A program made the translations under genes and the position numbers. The notes below the pieces were generated by a model. It had not been told where the DNA came from. It saw only the letters and a list, made by a program, of their open reading frames with translations, and made no database searches. Source: an uncultured Rhodospira sp. (GTDB lineage Bacteria > Pseudomonadota > Alphaproteobacteria > Rhodospirillales > Rhodospirillaceae). Taken from it: a DNA stretch of 64,000 nt. Where the stretch lies: assembly GCF_937138205.1 (NCBI RefSeq), contig NZ_CAKZOT010000081.1, positions 1-64,000 of the forward strand. The letters are read 5' to 3'. Positions 48,807 to 59,544 of the stretch are shown here, one piece after another (positions within the stretch are counted from its first letter, which is position 1; each line of letters begins with the position of its first letter).

Positions 48807-50585
48807 ATGGCCGTCAAGAGCACCTCCAACGCTGCCGCCGACGCGCTTGTCGTGGAGGGACACGCCGAGAGCCGTTACGCTCGGGCCAAACCGGCGCAGT
48901 TCGCCGTCAGCGTGACGGCCGAGGTGCTGGAGAGCGCGGTCACGGAACTGGCGGCGCAGCTCGACGCCGGCCTGATCCAGGCCTTGCTGCCACGGGGCGC
49001 GCTGGAGGCACGACGGGAGATCACGCTGCCCGCGAACACGCTGGTCGACGATGTGTCCGTGGTGCTCAGCGCCTATCCCGCCGCCCTGACCCCGGCGCGC
49101 GCGGTGGCGCAGGTGCGCACCGCGCCGCCCCAACACGGCTATGAGGCCATCGCCGAGCGGGCGCTGATCGTCGACCTGGGCGTGCCGCGCACGGTGACCG
49201 CCGTGGCGGTGCCGTCCGGCTTCGGGGTCTACGCGGTGCGCGCCTGGAACGGAACGGCCTTCGCGAATGATCCGCCGGTGTTCCCGGTGCCCAATGCCCT
49301 GCCGGCCGATGGATCGAGCTTTGGTTCGTATATCGTGTTTCCCGCCGAGGTGCGGACGGAGCGGCTGGAGATCACCCTGACGGGCGACGGCGCCGAGCAG
49401 GACCTGATCGACGGCACCATCCTCTCCCTGCCGGACGCGCCGGCCAACCTGCAATTGGCCATCGAGGGCAGTGGCATCGTCTGGCGCGAGCAGGGGATCG
49501 TCACCCCCACCACCGGGAGCGACCTGACGACCACCGCCTGGAACGACCAGGGCCAGCGCCGGGTCGACCTGACCGAGGCCTTGCGGGCGCGCCTGGGCGA
49601 CCCGACGGCCGGCGGCGAGGCGACCCTGGCCCTGACGCTGACCAGCACGGCGCCGGGCGTGCTGCTGATCTCCGACCTTCAGGGCGAGACCCGGCGCATC
49701 CGCCGCGCCACACTGACCGGGCAGTCGGGCGAGGCGGTTGAGTTCGACGGGGAGGGGAGGATCGTCCAGGCCCTGACCGTGGCCGGCCTGCCCGCCGAGG
49801 CTCAGATCAGCGAGATCCGCTTCACCGCCAGCGCCACGCCGAAACCGCCGCGCACCATCCCTCCGGTGGGGCCGGACCCGAGCCCGAAGGTGACTCTGAC
49901 GCTGGACCCCGACCATGCCGTGCTGGTGCGCCTGCCGGTGGCCGCCGGGCTGGCGGTCCTGGAGGGCCTGAAGGTCGCCGCCACGGCCGGTCCCGCCGGG
50001 GCCGAGATCCGCGCCCTGTTGTGGGACTCGCGGGTGGACGCGGAGGAGGCGGTGACCGAAACCCTGGTCTCGATCCCCACGGGTCCGTTCGATGCCCCGG
50101 CCAGCGAGCCGGCCACGCTGGCGGCCGGGGTCGAGGGCTGGGCGCGCCTGCCGTTCGCGGAGCCGGTGGAAATGCCCGCCGACCGCCCGCTGTGGGCCGC
50201 CATCCTGTGCAGCCGGGGCGCCGCCACCCTGACCATGACCGACGCCGCGCCCCAAACCGCAACCCCGACCCCAACCCCAACAGAGGTGGGGCGGGTGCGG
50301 GTCGGGCCGAGCGCCGGGCCGTTCCAGACACTGCCGGCGTTGTTCGATGAAGAGGGCTATGCCGGCCTGCGCGCCCGCGTTCGCGTGACCGGCACCGCCC
50401 CGGCGGAGAGCCCGATCGACCCGCTGGCGCTGGGCTGGCCCGCGACGGCAACGGTCATGCCGACCAAGAAGGGGACGCGGGTGACGCTCCCCGTGGGGGC
50501 GGGGGGCGGGCCGGCGCTCGACCTGGTGGCCCTGACCGCGATGACCCTGACCCTGACCGACATCGACGTCGTTTCCGATATCTAG
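48807..50585 (+). CDS. Large beta-rich tail-locus protein, unknown
   Basis: 592 residues. Mostly beta-sandwich-like segments with short Gly/Pro turns, one Pro/Thr-rich spacer (about 485-495, T-P-T-P-T-P-T-E), no signal peptide or membrane helix. ATG at 48807 chosen over the TTG at 48771 that overlaps the previous stop. Its position suggests a baseplate or fibre part. Confidence 0.5.
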   Translation: MAVKSTSNAAADALVVEGHAESRYARAKPAQFAVSVTAEVLESAVTELAAQLDAGLIQALLPRGALEARREITLPANTLVDDVSVVLSAYPAALTPARAVAQVRTAPPQHGYEAIAERALIVDLGVPRTVTAVAVPSGFGVYAVRAWNGTAFANDPPVFPVPNALPADGSSFGSYIVFPAEVRTERLEITLTGDGAEQDLIDGTILSLPDAPANLQLAIEGSGIVWREQGIVTPTTGSDLTTTAWNDQGQRRVDLTEALRARLGDPTAGGEATLALTLTSTAPGVLLISDLQGETRRIRRATLTGQSGEAVEFDGEGRIVQALTVAGLPAEAQISEIRFTASATPKPPRTIPPVGPDPSPKVTLTLDPDHAVLVRLPVAAGLAVLEGLKVAATAGPAGAEIRALLWDSRVDAEEAVTETLVSIPTGPFDAPASEPATLAAGVEGWARLPFAEPVEMPADRPLWAAILCSRGAATLTMTDAAPQTATPTPTPTEVGRVRVGPSAGPFQTLPALFDEEGYAGLRARVRVTGTAPAESPIDPLALGWPATATVMPTKKGTRVTLPVGAGGGPALDLVALTAMTLTLTDIDVVSDI

Positions 50586-51887
<1,302 letters not shown>

Positions 51888-51965
51888 CGGCGCGCGACAC
51901 CGCGGAGGCCGGGAGCCGGACGTGTCCGGGTCCGGGCCGATCCAGGAAAGACCGAGGGCCACGCC

Positions 51966-54900
51966 ATGGCGGATGACGACGACACCCTGCTTGAGGCCGG
52001 AACCGAAGCCGACAACGACAGCCGGCTCTTCGCCCGCAAGCCCGACGACGAATGGGACCGCCCGGACGTCATCCTGCACGCGCTGACCAGTCTGGACCTG
52101 GACCGCATCCCGACCAGCGCCTTCGACCGGGCGGCCGATCCGGCTTTCGCCGATGCGCGGTCGGCGGCCCTGACCTGGGCGGGGCGCGGTCCCCGCAACG
52201 TCGGCGGGCGCATCACGGCGTTGGTCCAGGACCCGCAGAACCCGGGAACGTTCTACGCCGGCAGCAGCCAGGGCGGGGCATGGAAGACCACCAATCACGG
52301 CGACACCTGGGCGCCCCTGACAGGTCTGGTGCGGGCCAACAAGGAGGTGGCCGCCGCCGTCGGCGCGGTGGGGCTGTGCGCGCGTTCGCCCGATCATGTT
52401 TATGTGGCGACGGGGGTCCTCATCGACAAAGACACCATCACCGGCATCGGCTTGTTCTACAGCGACGACGGTGGCCAGACCTTCGACCAGGTGGCGGCGG
52501 AAACCCACGGCGCCGGCGACGCCTTTCGGCGCTTTTCCAAGATCCTGGTCGATCCGTGGGAACCGGGCCGGGCCTGGTGCGCCTCGGAGCACGGGCTGTA
52601 CCGCACGGAACCGGCGGCGACGGCGGGCGATCCGCCGCAGGCCCAGCCTACGGCGGACACGACCGGCCTGCCCAGCACCGACGTCAGCGATCTGGCCATC
52701 GACTTCGGCGGCCTGAACCCCGCCGCGCGGCCGGCCAAGTATACGGTCTACGCGGCCATCAAGGGACAGGGCGTCTATCGGGGCGTATTCGACTGGTCGA
52801 CGCAGACCTATGACGTGGTCGGCGGCACCACGTGGACCCGGGTGTTCGATCCGTCGCCCCATGCCGCCAATCCGCGACGCATCCTGTTCGCGCTGTGCGC
52901 GTCGCAGCCCGACCGGCTGTATTGCGTGTTCAGCTACTACCAGGACGGCACCAAGTCCTCGCGCGTCTTCCGCTCGGACGATACCGGCGCCACGTGGAAC
53001 CCCACGCCGGCCCTGAGCGCGAGCCAAGGTGTGCATCGGGACGGCAACCAGCACTTCCACGCCTACGTGCTGGAGGTCTGCCCGCGCGACCCGGACGTGG
53101 TGGTGGCGGGGTCGGTGAATCTGTATGCCACCCGCGACGGCGGCGGCGCCTGGACCAAGATCCTGGACTGGACGCAGTACGACCTGGGCGACCGGGCCCA
53201 GCACGCCGACATGAAGGCGGTGGTGTTCGAACACGCCCAGTACGGCAACGCCGCCGCCTTCACCGGGCCGGACGCCCGCCGGCCGCGCGAGATCTGGGTC
53301 GCCAACGACGGTGGCGTCAGTCAGGGCCTGACGGACGGCTCGGCCTGGCGCAAGCGCAGTCACGGCATTCTGGCCACCCAGTTCTATGACATCCAGGTGC
53401 ATCCGGAGTTCCCCTACATCCGCTCCGGCGGGTTCCAGGACAACGGCACCTGGATGGGCTTCGGCGGTCCGACCTGGCACCACATGGGCGGCGGCGACGG
53501 CGGCGGGTCCGCCTTTTACCACGGCGACATCCAGCGCCTGCTGCTGAGCTGGCAGGGCGGATCCGACCATGTTTTCAGCCTGATCGATGCCCGGCCGGAA
53601 ACCCGCCTGATGCCCCTTCCGCGTGTGCAGCCGGAACTGGAATACCGCAACCCGCTGCCCGATGTGGCCGGGCTGGGGCCGACCGAGCACGACGGCCCGT
53701 TTCGCATCACCGTCGGCAACCAGACGAACCGGACCACCGGGTTCCAGCACGGGGGCGTGTTCGGCGGCCGGGTCATCGACCATCCCGACGCGACGCCGGA
53801 TTTCCTGGTGGCGCGCGGCGGCGCGGCCTATCGCTCGACCGACGGTGTCCAGTTCGACCGCCTGACGGGCAGCGGCGCCAACGACCCGTCGGCCATCAGC
53901 GGCCGCGATGTCACGGCGCTGGCCTACTCGCCGGCCAGCCCGGACACCCACTGGTGGGTCGGTACGGAGGGAACCGCCAACGACGCGTTCCTGTTCCGGA
54001 CCACGGACGGCGGCGCGTCGTGGCTGCGCGTGGACACCAGCCAGATGAGCTACATCGCCGACGTCAGCGGCCACCCGACCCGGCCGGAGGTGGCGGCGGT
54101 CGCCCTGTCGCGCGATGCCGATCAGGTCTACGTGACGCCGGATTCGGGTGCCACGTGGCACGAAGTCGCCCGCAGCAGCGGCGATCCCAACCGCGACATG
54201 CCCCGGACGCCGGTCACCTGTGTTCGCTTCGATCCCAACAGCCCGAACGACCTGAGCCAGCCACAGACGCTCTATGTGGGCACCGGGGCGGGCGTGTTCG
54301 TGGCCCGCGACATAGACCTGTCGGCCGCCAGCCCGCACGGAACGTGGCGGCACCTCAACGCCGGGATGCCCCTGGTCACGGTGCAGGACCTGCACCTGGT
54401 GCCGATCCTGGCCGAGGATGGCTCGGTCGCCCGGCATCTGTTGCTGTGCGCGACCTACGGCCGGGGCCTGTACGAGTGCGCGTTGGACGGCACCCCCGCT
54501 GTGCGGCTGTTCATGCGCGCGACGGTCATCGATGACGGCACGACCTATCACGATTCGCAGGCGGCCACGACCATCGACCCGCGCATTCGCATGGTGGGAA
54601 CCGACGCGACGGAGGAGCTGCACTGGCACCGCGCGTTCGACCTGCGCGTCGACAGCCGGGACAACTTCGATTACGGCGACACGTTCGACGGCGTCGACTT
54701 CGACGAGTCGTTCCGCAGTGGCATTCTGAACGTCGGCCGGCAGAACCGGATCTTCGCGCAGATTCACACGGCGGGGCACGAGACGGTCGACGGGATCGAC
54801 CTGCGCCTGTACTACGCCCACGCCGAGGCGGCGGCGCCCGGCCAGGATCCGCGCGCGCCGGATCTCGATGCCGGCTTCTGGGACGACTTCCCGACGCCGC

Positions 54901-55718
54901 CGCCGGACGGCGCCACATGGCGGCTGGCCGCGCACACGACCGTCGACGGCGTCGCCCCCGACACGCCGAAGGTGGTGGGCCTGCCCTGGACGCCGCCGGG
55001 CACGCTGGGCCGGCACGTGGCCGTGCTGGCGGTGATCACGCACGCCGACGACGACCTGACGGCCGACGGTCCCTCCCTGAGCGTCGACGCGCGCAACGAC
55101 GCCGGGGCGCTGTCGCGGACGGAACGCCGGGTGGCCCTGCGGGTGGTGCGGACCGAGCCCGTCCTGCATGTGGCCGACGGCGTGGATGACCGGGACCTGC
55201 GGATGCTGGCCTGGGGCGGTCGCAGCCCTGCCATCCGCATCGCCGAAACTGCGCTGCCCGATCCGGACGCCGCGCTCGCCGAACCGCCGGCGGAAACGCC
55301 CACGCTGCCGGCGACGGGCACCCGGCACATCTACGTCGCCGTGGGCAACCGGCGTCAGGCCCCCATCGAGGTCGAGGTGCGCCTGTTCGCCGCGCCGTAC
55401 CCGGGGTTCGCCGACGTCACCGGCTGGACCAGCGTCGGCCAGGAGACGTTCACCGTTCCCGGCGGCGCCCGGCGGTTCACGCCCAACGGGTTTGAACTTG
55501 CCGACGCCGGCGCCCTGGCGCCCGGGCCGGGCTATCGGGCGGTGGCGCTGATCGTCCTGGTCGAGGCGCGGACGGAGGACGGCAACCGGGTGCTGGAGCC
55601 CCTGCCCGACACGTCCGCCGTCTCCGACCTGGCCTCGTTCTGGGCCGTGTTCGGGCGGCCCAGCGCCTGGCACGGCGGCGGCGGCGCCAGCCTGCTGGCG
55701 GTGCGGGTGGAGGCGTGA
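51966..55718 (+). CDS. Large beta-propeller/BNR-like protein, candidate receptor-binding fibre
   Basis: 1250 residues, the last gene of the locus. An acidic N-terminal tail (D-D-D-D-T-L) leads into sialidase/VPS10-type propeller blades with repeated S-x-D-x-G-x-x-W motifs (F-Y-S-D-D-G-G-Q-T-F, T-T-D-G-G-A-S-W, T-P-D-S-G-A-T-W). The C-terminal third is beta-rich with P-G-G-A-R-R-F. A propeller at the end of a tail locus fits target recognition or glycan binding; catalytic sialidase residues were not identified. Confidence 0.65.
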   Translation: MADDDDTLLEAGTEADNDSRLFARKPDDEWDRPDVILHALTSLDLDRIPTSAFDRAADPAFADARSAALTWAGRGPRNVGGRITALVQDPQNPGTFYAGSSQGGAWKTTNHGDTWAPLTGLVRANKEVAAAVGAVGLCARSPDHVYVATGVLIDKDTITGIGLFYSDDGGQTFDQVAAETHGAGDAFRRFSKILVDPWEPGRAWCASEHGLYRTEPAATAGDPPQAQPTADTTGLPSTDVSDLAIDFGGLNPAARPAKYTVYAAIKGQGVYRGVFDWSTQTYDVVGGTTWTRVFDPSPHAANPRRILFALCASQPDRLYCVFSYYQDGTKSSRVFRSDDTGATWNPTPALSASQGVHRDGNQHFHAYVLEVCPRDPDVVVAGSVNLYATRDGGGAWTKILDWTQYDLGDRAQHADMKAVVFEHAQYGNAAAFTGPDARRPREIWVANDGGVSQGLTDGSAWRKRSHGILATQFYDIQVHPEFPYIRSGGFQDNGTWMGFGGPTWHHMGGGDGGGSAFYHGDIQRLLLSWQGGSDHVFSLIDARPETRLMPLPRVQPELEYRNPLPDVAGLGPTEHDGPFRITVGNQTNRTTGFQHGGVFGGRVIDHPDATPDFLVARGGAAYRSTDGVQFDRLTGSGANDPSAISGRDVTALAYSPASPDTHWWVGTEGTANDAFLFRTTDGGASWLRVDTSQMSYIADVSGHPTRPEVAAVALSRDADQVYVTPDSGATWHEVARSSGDPNRDMPRTPVTCVRFDPNSPNDLSQPQTLYVGTGAGVFVARDIDLSAASPHGTWRHLNAGMPLVTVQDLHLVPILAEDGSVARHLLLCATYGRGLYECALDGTPAVRLFMRATVIDDGTTYHDSQAATTIDPRIRMVGTDATEELHWHRAFDLRVDSRDNFDYGDTFDGVDFDESFRSGILNVGRQNRIFAQIHTAGHETVDGIDLRLYYAHAEAAAPGQDPRAPDLDAGFWDDFPTPPPDGATWRLAAHTTVDGVAPDTPKVVGLPWTPPGTLGRHVAVLAVITHADDDLTADGPSLSVDARNDAGALSRTERRVALRVVRTEPVLHVADGVDDRDLRMLAWGGRSPAIRIAETALPDPDAALAEPPAETPTLPATGTRHIYVAVGNRRQAPIEVEVRLFAAPYPGFADVTGWTSVGQETFTVPGGARRFTPNGFELADAGALAPGPGYRAVALIVLVEARTEDGNRVLEPLPDTSAVSDLASFWAVFGRPSAWHGGGGASLLAVRVEA

Positions 55719-55726
55719 CACCGGCG

Positions 55727-55825
55727 TCACCCGATCATCGCGTGCCCCACTACCGACCACAGAACCAACACCAGGAACAGCCCCGACAACGCGGCCCCTT
55801 CCCGCAGCATGTCCGTCATGGTCAT
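55727..55825 (-). CDS. SOS-controlled 32-residue membrane peptide (SidA/TisB-like)
   Basis: A 32-codon gene too short for usual callers. The peptide has a polar start (M-T-M-T-D-M-L-R-E-G), one membrane helix (about 11-26, A-A-L-S-G-L-F-L-V-L) and a short C terminus. AAGGGG lies 8 bases upstream of the ATG; an alternative start is two codons later. Two LexA boxes precede it. Caulobacter SidA, a 29-residue SOS-induced inner-membrane division inhibitor, and E. coli TisB are the known analogues; no sequence relation is claimed. The only other DNA here is the 3' end of the tail locus. Confidence 0.6.
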   Translation of the reverse strand: MTMTDMLREGAALSGLFLVLVLWSVVGHAMIG

Positions 55826-55849
55826 CGTTTTCGCCCCTTTGCTGAAGTT

Positions 55850-55903
55850 GTTCCCTCTATGTTCCTGTCGGGAATGAGAACATAGAGCGAACAGTTCGTC
55901 AAG
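55850..55903 (-). promoter_or_regulatory. Twin LexA boxes and CTTGAC promoter of the membrane peptide
   Basis: GTTC-N7-GTTC lies at 55850-55864 on the plus strand, and its mirror GAAC-N7-GAAC at 55878-55892. Both are exact alphaproteobacterial LexA operators, with shared 10-bp inverted cores (CTCTATGTTC / GAACATAGAG). A CTTGAC -35 element lies at 55898-55903 reading leftward, so the 55878 box occupies the promoter spacer (a weak TTCTCA could be the -10) and the other lies in the leader. This is a strongly LexA-like arrangement. Confidence 0.75.
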
Positions 55904-55936
55904 GCCGAAACGTCGGGGCTCCCGCGTGGGCCAATC

Positions 55937-56716
55937 TCACCCCTCGACCCGGCGCAACACCCCCTCGACCACCGCCTCCAGCCGGGCCAGGTCATGCGGC
56001 TCGGACAGGCGATGTTCGCCGCTCTTGATCAGCGTCAGGTCGACGTCGTCGCTGTCCAGCCGCTCCAGCAGGCGCTGCGCGGTCTGCCACGGCACCGACT
56101 CGTCCTTCATGCCCTGGATCAGCCGCACCGGGCAGCGGATGGGGATCGGCCCGCCCAGCAGCAGGTGGTCCCGCCCCTCGTCGATCAGGCGCTTGGTGAT
56201 GGGATAGGGGTCGTCGCCGTATTCGGTCGGCGCGTACAGCACGCCGTCCCGCTCCAGCGTCGCCCGGGCCGCGTCATCGAACAGCGACCACATCAGCTCC
56301 TCGGTGAAGTCGGGCGCGGCGGCGATGCCCACCAGGGCGGCTACCCGCTGCGGCCGGGCCAGCGCCGCCAGCAGCATCAGCCAGCCGCCCATGGAACTGC
56401 CCACCAGCACCTGCGGTCCCTCGGTGACATGGTCCAGCACCTGGATCAGGTCGTCCGCCCAGGCGCCGATGGTGCCGTCCTCGAAACGCTCGTCCGACTG
56501 GCCGTGGCCGCGCTGGTCGAAGCGGACGAAGGCGCGGCCGGTCCGGCGTGCCCAGGCCTCCAGGTGGACCGCCTTGCTGCCGGTCATGTCCGACATGAAG
56601 CCGTGGATGAACACCACGCCCGGCCCCTTGCCGGCTGTCGCGTGATAGGCGATGGTGGCCCCATCCGGCCGGGTCAGGCGCCGCGGGGCATCGGGTTCGG
56701 TGGTCGTCTGGGTCAT
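55937..56716 (-). CDS. Alpha/beta hydrolase
   Basis: 259 residues. H-G-F-x-S-D near 38 is the oxyanion-hole region, the nucleophile is S108 in G-S-S-M-G-G, and the His of the triad is in G-E-H-R-L-S near 234. It resembles small serine hydrolases of the BEM46/ABHD10 kind. ATG at 56716 was chosen; upstream in-frame sequence looks like shadow. Substrate unknown. It diverges from the glycosyltransferase gene, and the two starts nearly abut. Confidence 0.85.
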   Translation of the reverse strand: MTQTTTEPDAPRRLTRPDGATIAYHATAGKGPGVVFIHGFMSDMTGSKAVHLEAWARRTGRAFVRFDQRGHGQSDERFEDGTIGAWADDLIQVLDHVTEGPQVLVGSSMGGWLMLLAALARPQRVAALVGIAAAPDFTEELMWSLFDDAARATLERDGVLYAPTEYGDDPYPITKRLIDEGRDHLLLGGPIPIRCPVRLIQGMKDESVPWQTAQRLLERLDSDDVDLTLIKSGEHRLSEPHDLARLEAVVEGVLRRVEG

Positions 56717-56753
56717 GTCTGGCGGGTGTCCTGGGGTTGGTGCGGGGGATGGA

Positions 56754-57974
56754 TTGGCGGCGCACGGTACCACCGACGGGCGGAGCAGGGAAACGGACGG
56801 CGCACCGGTCGTGCTGCAGGTGCTGCCGGCGCTGGAGACCGGCGGGGTCGAGCGCGGCACGGTGGACGTGGCCGAGGGGCTGGCGGCGGCCGGCTGGGGC
56901 TCGTTGGTGGCCTCGTCCGGCGGCCGCATGGCGCGCGAGATCGAGCGGGCCGGCGGCACCCATGTTACCCTGCCATTGGCAACCAAGAACCCTCTGGCGA
57001 TGCGGCGCAACGCCGCTCGGCTGGCTCGCCTCGTGACCGAGCACGGGGTTTCGCTGATCCACGCCCGCAGCCGCGCCCCGGCCTGGAGCGCGTGGCTGGC
57101 CGCGCGGGCCACCGGTGTGCCGCTGGTCACCACCTTTCACGGCACCTACACGCACGGGCCGCTGGGCCTGAAGATTCCGTACAACCGCGTCATGACGCTG
57201 GGCGCGCGGGTGATCGCCATTTCCCGCTTCATCGCCGGGCACATGCACGAGCATTACCATACGCCGCCGGAGCGCATCCGCGTCATTCCACGCGGCGTCG
57301 ATCTGGCCCGCTTCACGCCGGAGGCCGTGACCCGCGCCCGCATTGCCCGACTGGCCACCCGGTGGCGGCTGCCGGACGACGCGCCGGTGGTGCTGCTGCC
57401 CGGGCGGCTGACCCGCTGGAAGGGGCAGGCCCTGTTGATCGAGGCCATGGCGCGTCTGAACCGGCCCACGGTGCGGTGCGTGATCGTCGGGTCCGACCAG
57501 GGCCGGAGGGAGTATCGCCACGAGCTGGACGCGCTCGTCGCCGCGCACGGCCTGGGCGGGCAGGTTCACATCGTCGATCACTGCGACGACATGCCGGCGG
57601 CCTATCGCCTGGCCAGCGTTGTGGTGTCGGCCTCGCTGGAGCCGGAGGCGTTCGGCCGCGTGCCGGCCGAGGCGCAGGCCATGGGCCGGGTGGTCGTGGC
57701 GCCCCACCACGGGGCGGCGCCGGAGATCGTCGAGGCCGGCGGATCGGGCTGGTTGTTCACGCCCGGCGACGGCGCCAGCCTGGCCGATCATCTGGCCGTG
57801 GCCCTGGACCTGGACGAGGCCGCCTATGACGCCATGGCCTGGCGCGGCATGATGCTGACCCGCCGGGAGTTCGCGAAAGACGTCATGGTCCGCCGCACCC
57901 TGGCGGTGTACCGCGATGTCCTGTACGACGAGGCACCGCCGGCCGAGATTCGATGGCACGGACCACCCGCGTAG
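56754..57974 (+). CDS. Glycosyltransferase family 4 (group 1)
   Basis: About 406 residues. The N-terminal L-P-A-L-E-T-G-G-V-E-R-G is the usual GT4 opening. The C-terminal donor domain holds E-P-E-A-F-G-R-V-P-A-E-A-Q-A-M-G, the E-x7-E motif. TTG at 56754 follows GGGGGA; ATG at 56715 would overlap the divergent hydrolase start. Probably envelope polysaccharide or lipopolysaccharide synthesis, supported by the GT9 gene 15 bp downstream. Confidence 0.82.
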   Translation: MAAHGTTDGRSRETDGAPVVLQVLPALETGGVERGTVDVAEGLAAAGWGSLVASSGGRMAREIERAGGTHVTLPLATKNPLAMRRNAARLARLVTEHGVSLIHARSRAPAWSAWLAARATGVPLVTTFHGTYTHGPLGLKIPYNRVMTLGARVIAISRFIAGHMHEHYHTPPERIRVIPRGVDLARFTPEAVTRARIARLATRWRLPDDAPVVLLPGRLTRWKGQALLIEAMARLNRPTVRCVIVGSDQGRREYRHELDALVAAHGLGGQVHIVDHCDDMPAAYRLASVVVSASLEPEAFGRVPAEAQAMGRVVVAPHHGAAPEIVEAGGSGWLFTPGDGASLADHLAVALDLDEAAYDAMAWRGMMLTRREFAKDVMVRRTLAVYRDVLYDEAPPAEIRWHGPPA

Positions 57975-57989
57975 ACCGTCACCGACACC

Positions 57990-58961
57990 ATGCCCGACCC
58001 CTCCCGCCGCCCGCGCATTCTGGTCATCAAGCTGTCCGCCCTGGGCGACGTCGTCCTGGCGCTGGGGCCGATGGCCACCCTCCGCCGGCACCACGCGGAC
58101 GCCCACCTGACCCTGCTGACGACGCGCCCGTTCGCGCCGCTGCTGGAGGCGAGCGGCCTGTTCGACGCCATCCACCTGGACCCGAAGGCCGGCCCGCGGC
58201 GGCCCGGCGCCTATGTCGGCCTGATCCGCTGGCTGGCGGCGGCGCGGTTCGACCGGGTGTATGACCTGCAGACATCGGACCGCTCGTCCGGATACTTCCA
58301 GGCCCTGCGCCTGATGGGCCAGGCGCCACCGTGGAGCGGCATCGCCCGGGGCTGTGCCTTCCGCCACGACACGCCGCACCGCACGCGCCTGCACTCCATC
58401 GAGCGTCAGGCGGAGCAACTGCGCCTGGCCGGCATTCCGGAGACCCTGTTCCCCGACCTGTCGTTCACGTGGCAGGGACCGAACGCCGCCGACGTGGACC
58501 GCTTCGGCCTGCCGCAGCCGTTCGCGCTGCTGGTGCCGGGCGGCTCGGCGCATCGGCCGGAGAAGCGCTGGCCGGCCGAGCGGTTCGCCGCGCTGGCGCG
58601 CTCCCTCAGCGACGAGGGCCTGACGCCGGTGCTGCTGGGCACGGCGTCCGAGGCCGGGGTGATCGAACAGGTGCGGGCCGGCTGCCCGGCCGCCGTGCCG
58701 CTGGTGGACCGCACGGCGCTGCTCGATATTCCGGCGCTGGGACACCGCGCGGCCCTGGCCGTGGGCAACGACACCGGCCCCTTGCACATGATCGCCCTGG
58801 CCGGCTGCCCGACGGTGGCGCTGTTCTCGGCCGCCTCCAACCCCGACAAGCACCGGCCGCGCGGCCCGGCCGTGGCGTGCCTGCGGCGCGACGCCCTGGC
58901 CGACCTGCCGACCAGCGAGGTGATCGACGCCGCCGCGCGCGTCCGCGCGCCGGTTCGGTGA
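57990..58961 (+). CDS. Glycosyltransferase family 9 (heptosyltransferase-like)
   Basis: 323 residues. I-L-V-I-K-L-S-A-L-G-D-V-V near the start is the GT9/WaaC motif; the donor region has P-G-G-S-A-H-R-P-E-K-R-W-P and G-N-D-T-G-P-L-H-M-I-A-L-A-G. Likely adds heptose or a related sugar to lipopolysaccharide core. Confidence 0.9.
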   Translation: MPDPSRRPRILVIKLSALGDVVLALGPMATLRRHHADAHLTLLTTRPFAPLLEASGLFDAIHLDPKAGPRRPGAYVGLIRWLAAARFDRVYDLQTSDRSSGYFQALRLMGQAPPWSGIARGCAFRHDTPHRTRLHSIERQAEQLRLAGIPETLFPDLSFTWQGPNAADVDRFGLPQPFALLVPGGSAHRPEKRWPAERFAALARSLSDEGLTPVLLGTASEAGVIEQVRAGCPAAVPLVDRTALLDIPALGHRAALAVGNDTGPLHMIALAGCPTVALFSAASNPDKHRPRGPAVACLRRDALADLPTSEVIDAAARVRAPVR

Positions 58962-59030
58962 TCCAGGTGTTTCCTCGACCCCCTCATGCGTTGGCGAGAG
59001 CCGACAGATCGGCACAAAACCCCACCCCAA

Positions 59031-59053
59031 CCCTCCCCATTTCATGGGGAGGG
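59031..59053. repeat. Hairpin CCCTCCCCAT-TTC-ATGGGGAGGG
   Basis: A perfect 10-bp stem with a 3-base loop preceded by C-rich DNA. No T-run follows, so not a standard intrinsic terminator. Hairpins with this sequence recur in alphaproteobacterial intergenic DNA. It lies 13 bp upstream of the mipZ fragment start. Confidence 0.6.
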
Positions 59054-59065
59054 AGCCCGGCCAGT

Positions 59066-59470
59066 ATGCGCATCCTGCGCCCCAGCCACTACAGCGAGAT
59101 GGTCTGGGACATCAAGAAACAGCGCGGCCTGCGCGACGGCGGCTCGATCCACTGGGTGGTGCTGCGCAACCGACTGTCGCAACTCGACGCCCGCAACAAG
59201 CGCGACATGGAGGGCCTGTTGCGCGATCTGGCGCGGCGCATCGGCTTCCAGCTGATCGAGGGCCTGTGCGAGCGCGTGATCTACCGCGAGATGTACCTGA
59301 AGGGCCTGACCCTGCTGGACCTGCGCGAGAAGGGCACCGACATCACCTTGTCCATGTCGCACATCGCCGCGCGGCAGGAACTGCGCCGCCTGCTCGACGC
59401 GCTGGGCGTGCCGCAGCAGGCCGGCGGCGCCGACGAGCCGGAGCCGGTGCGCGCGGCGGCGGTGGGGTGA
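59066..59470 (+). pseudogene. mipZ: MipZ, C-terminal half only
   Basis: 134 residues. The sequence Y-S-E-M-V-W-D-I-K-K-Q-R then I-H-W-V-V-L-R-N-R-L-S-Q-L-D-A-R-N-K-R-D-M and E-R-V-I-Y-R-E-M-Y-L-K-G-L-T-L-L-D-L are diagnostic for the division-positioning ATPase MipZ. A full MipZ is about 270 residues; the Walker A (K-G-G-x-G-K-S-T) half is missing, since the GT9 gene ends 104 bp upstream. Truncation by rearrangement is the simple reading; an intact copy would then have to be elsewhere. Confidence 0.75.
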
Positions 59471-59544
59471 GGGCATCCACCCCCCCTTTCCCCGCGCCCG
59501 GAAACGCCCCATCTTGCGGGGACGACAAGGGCTTGGGTGAGTGC

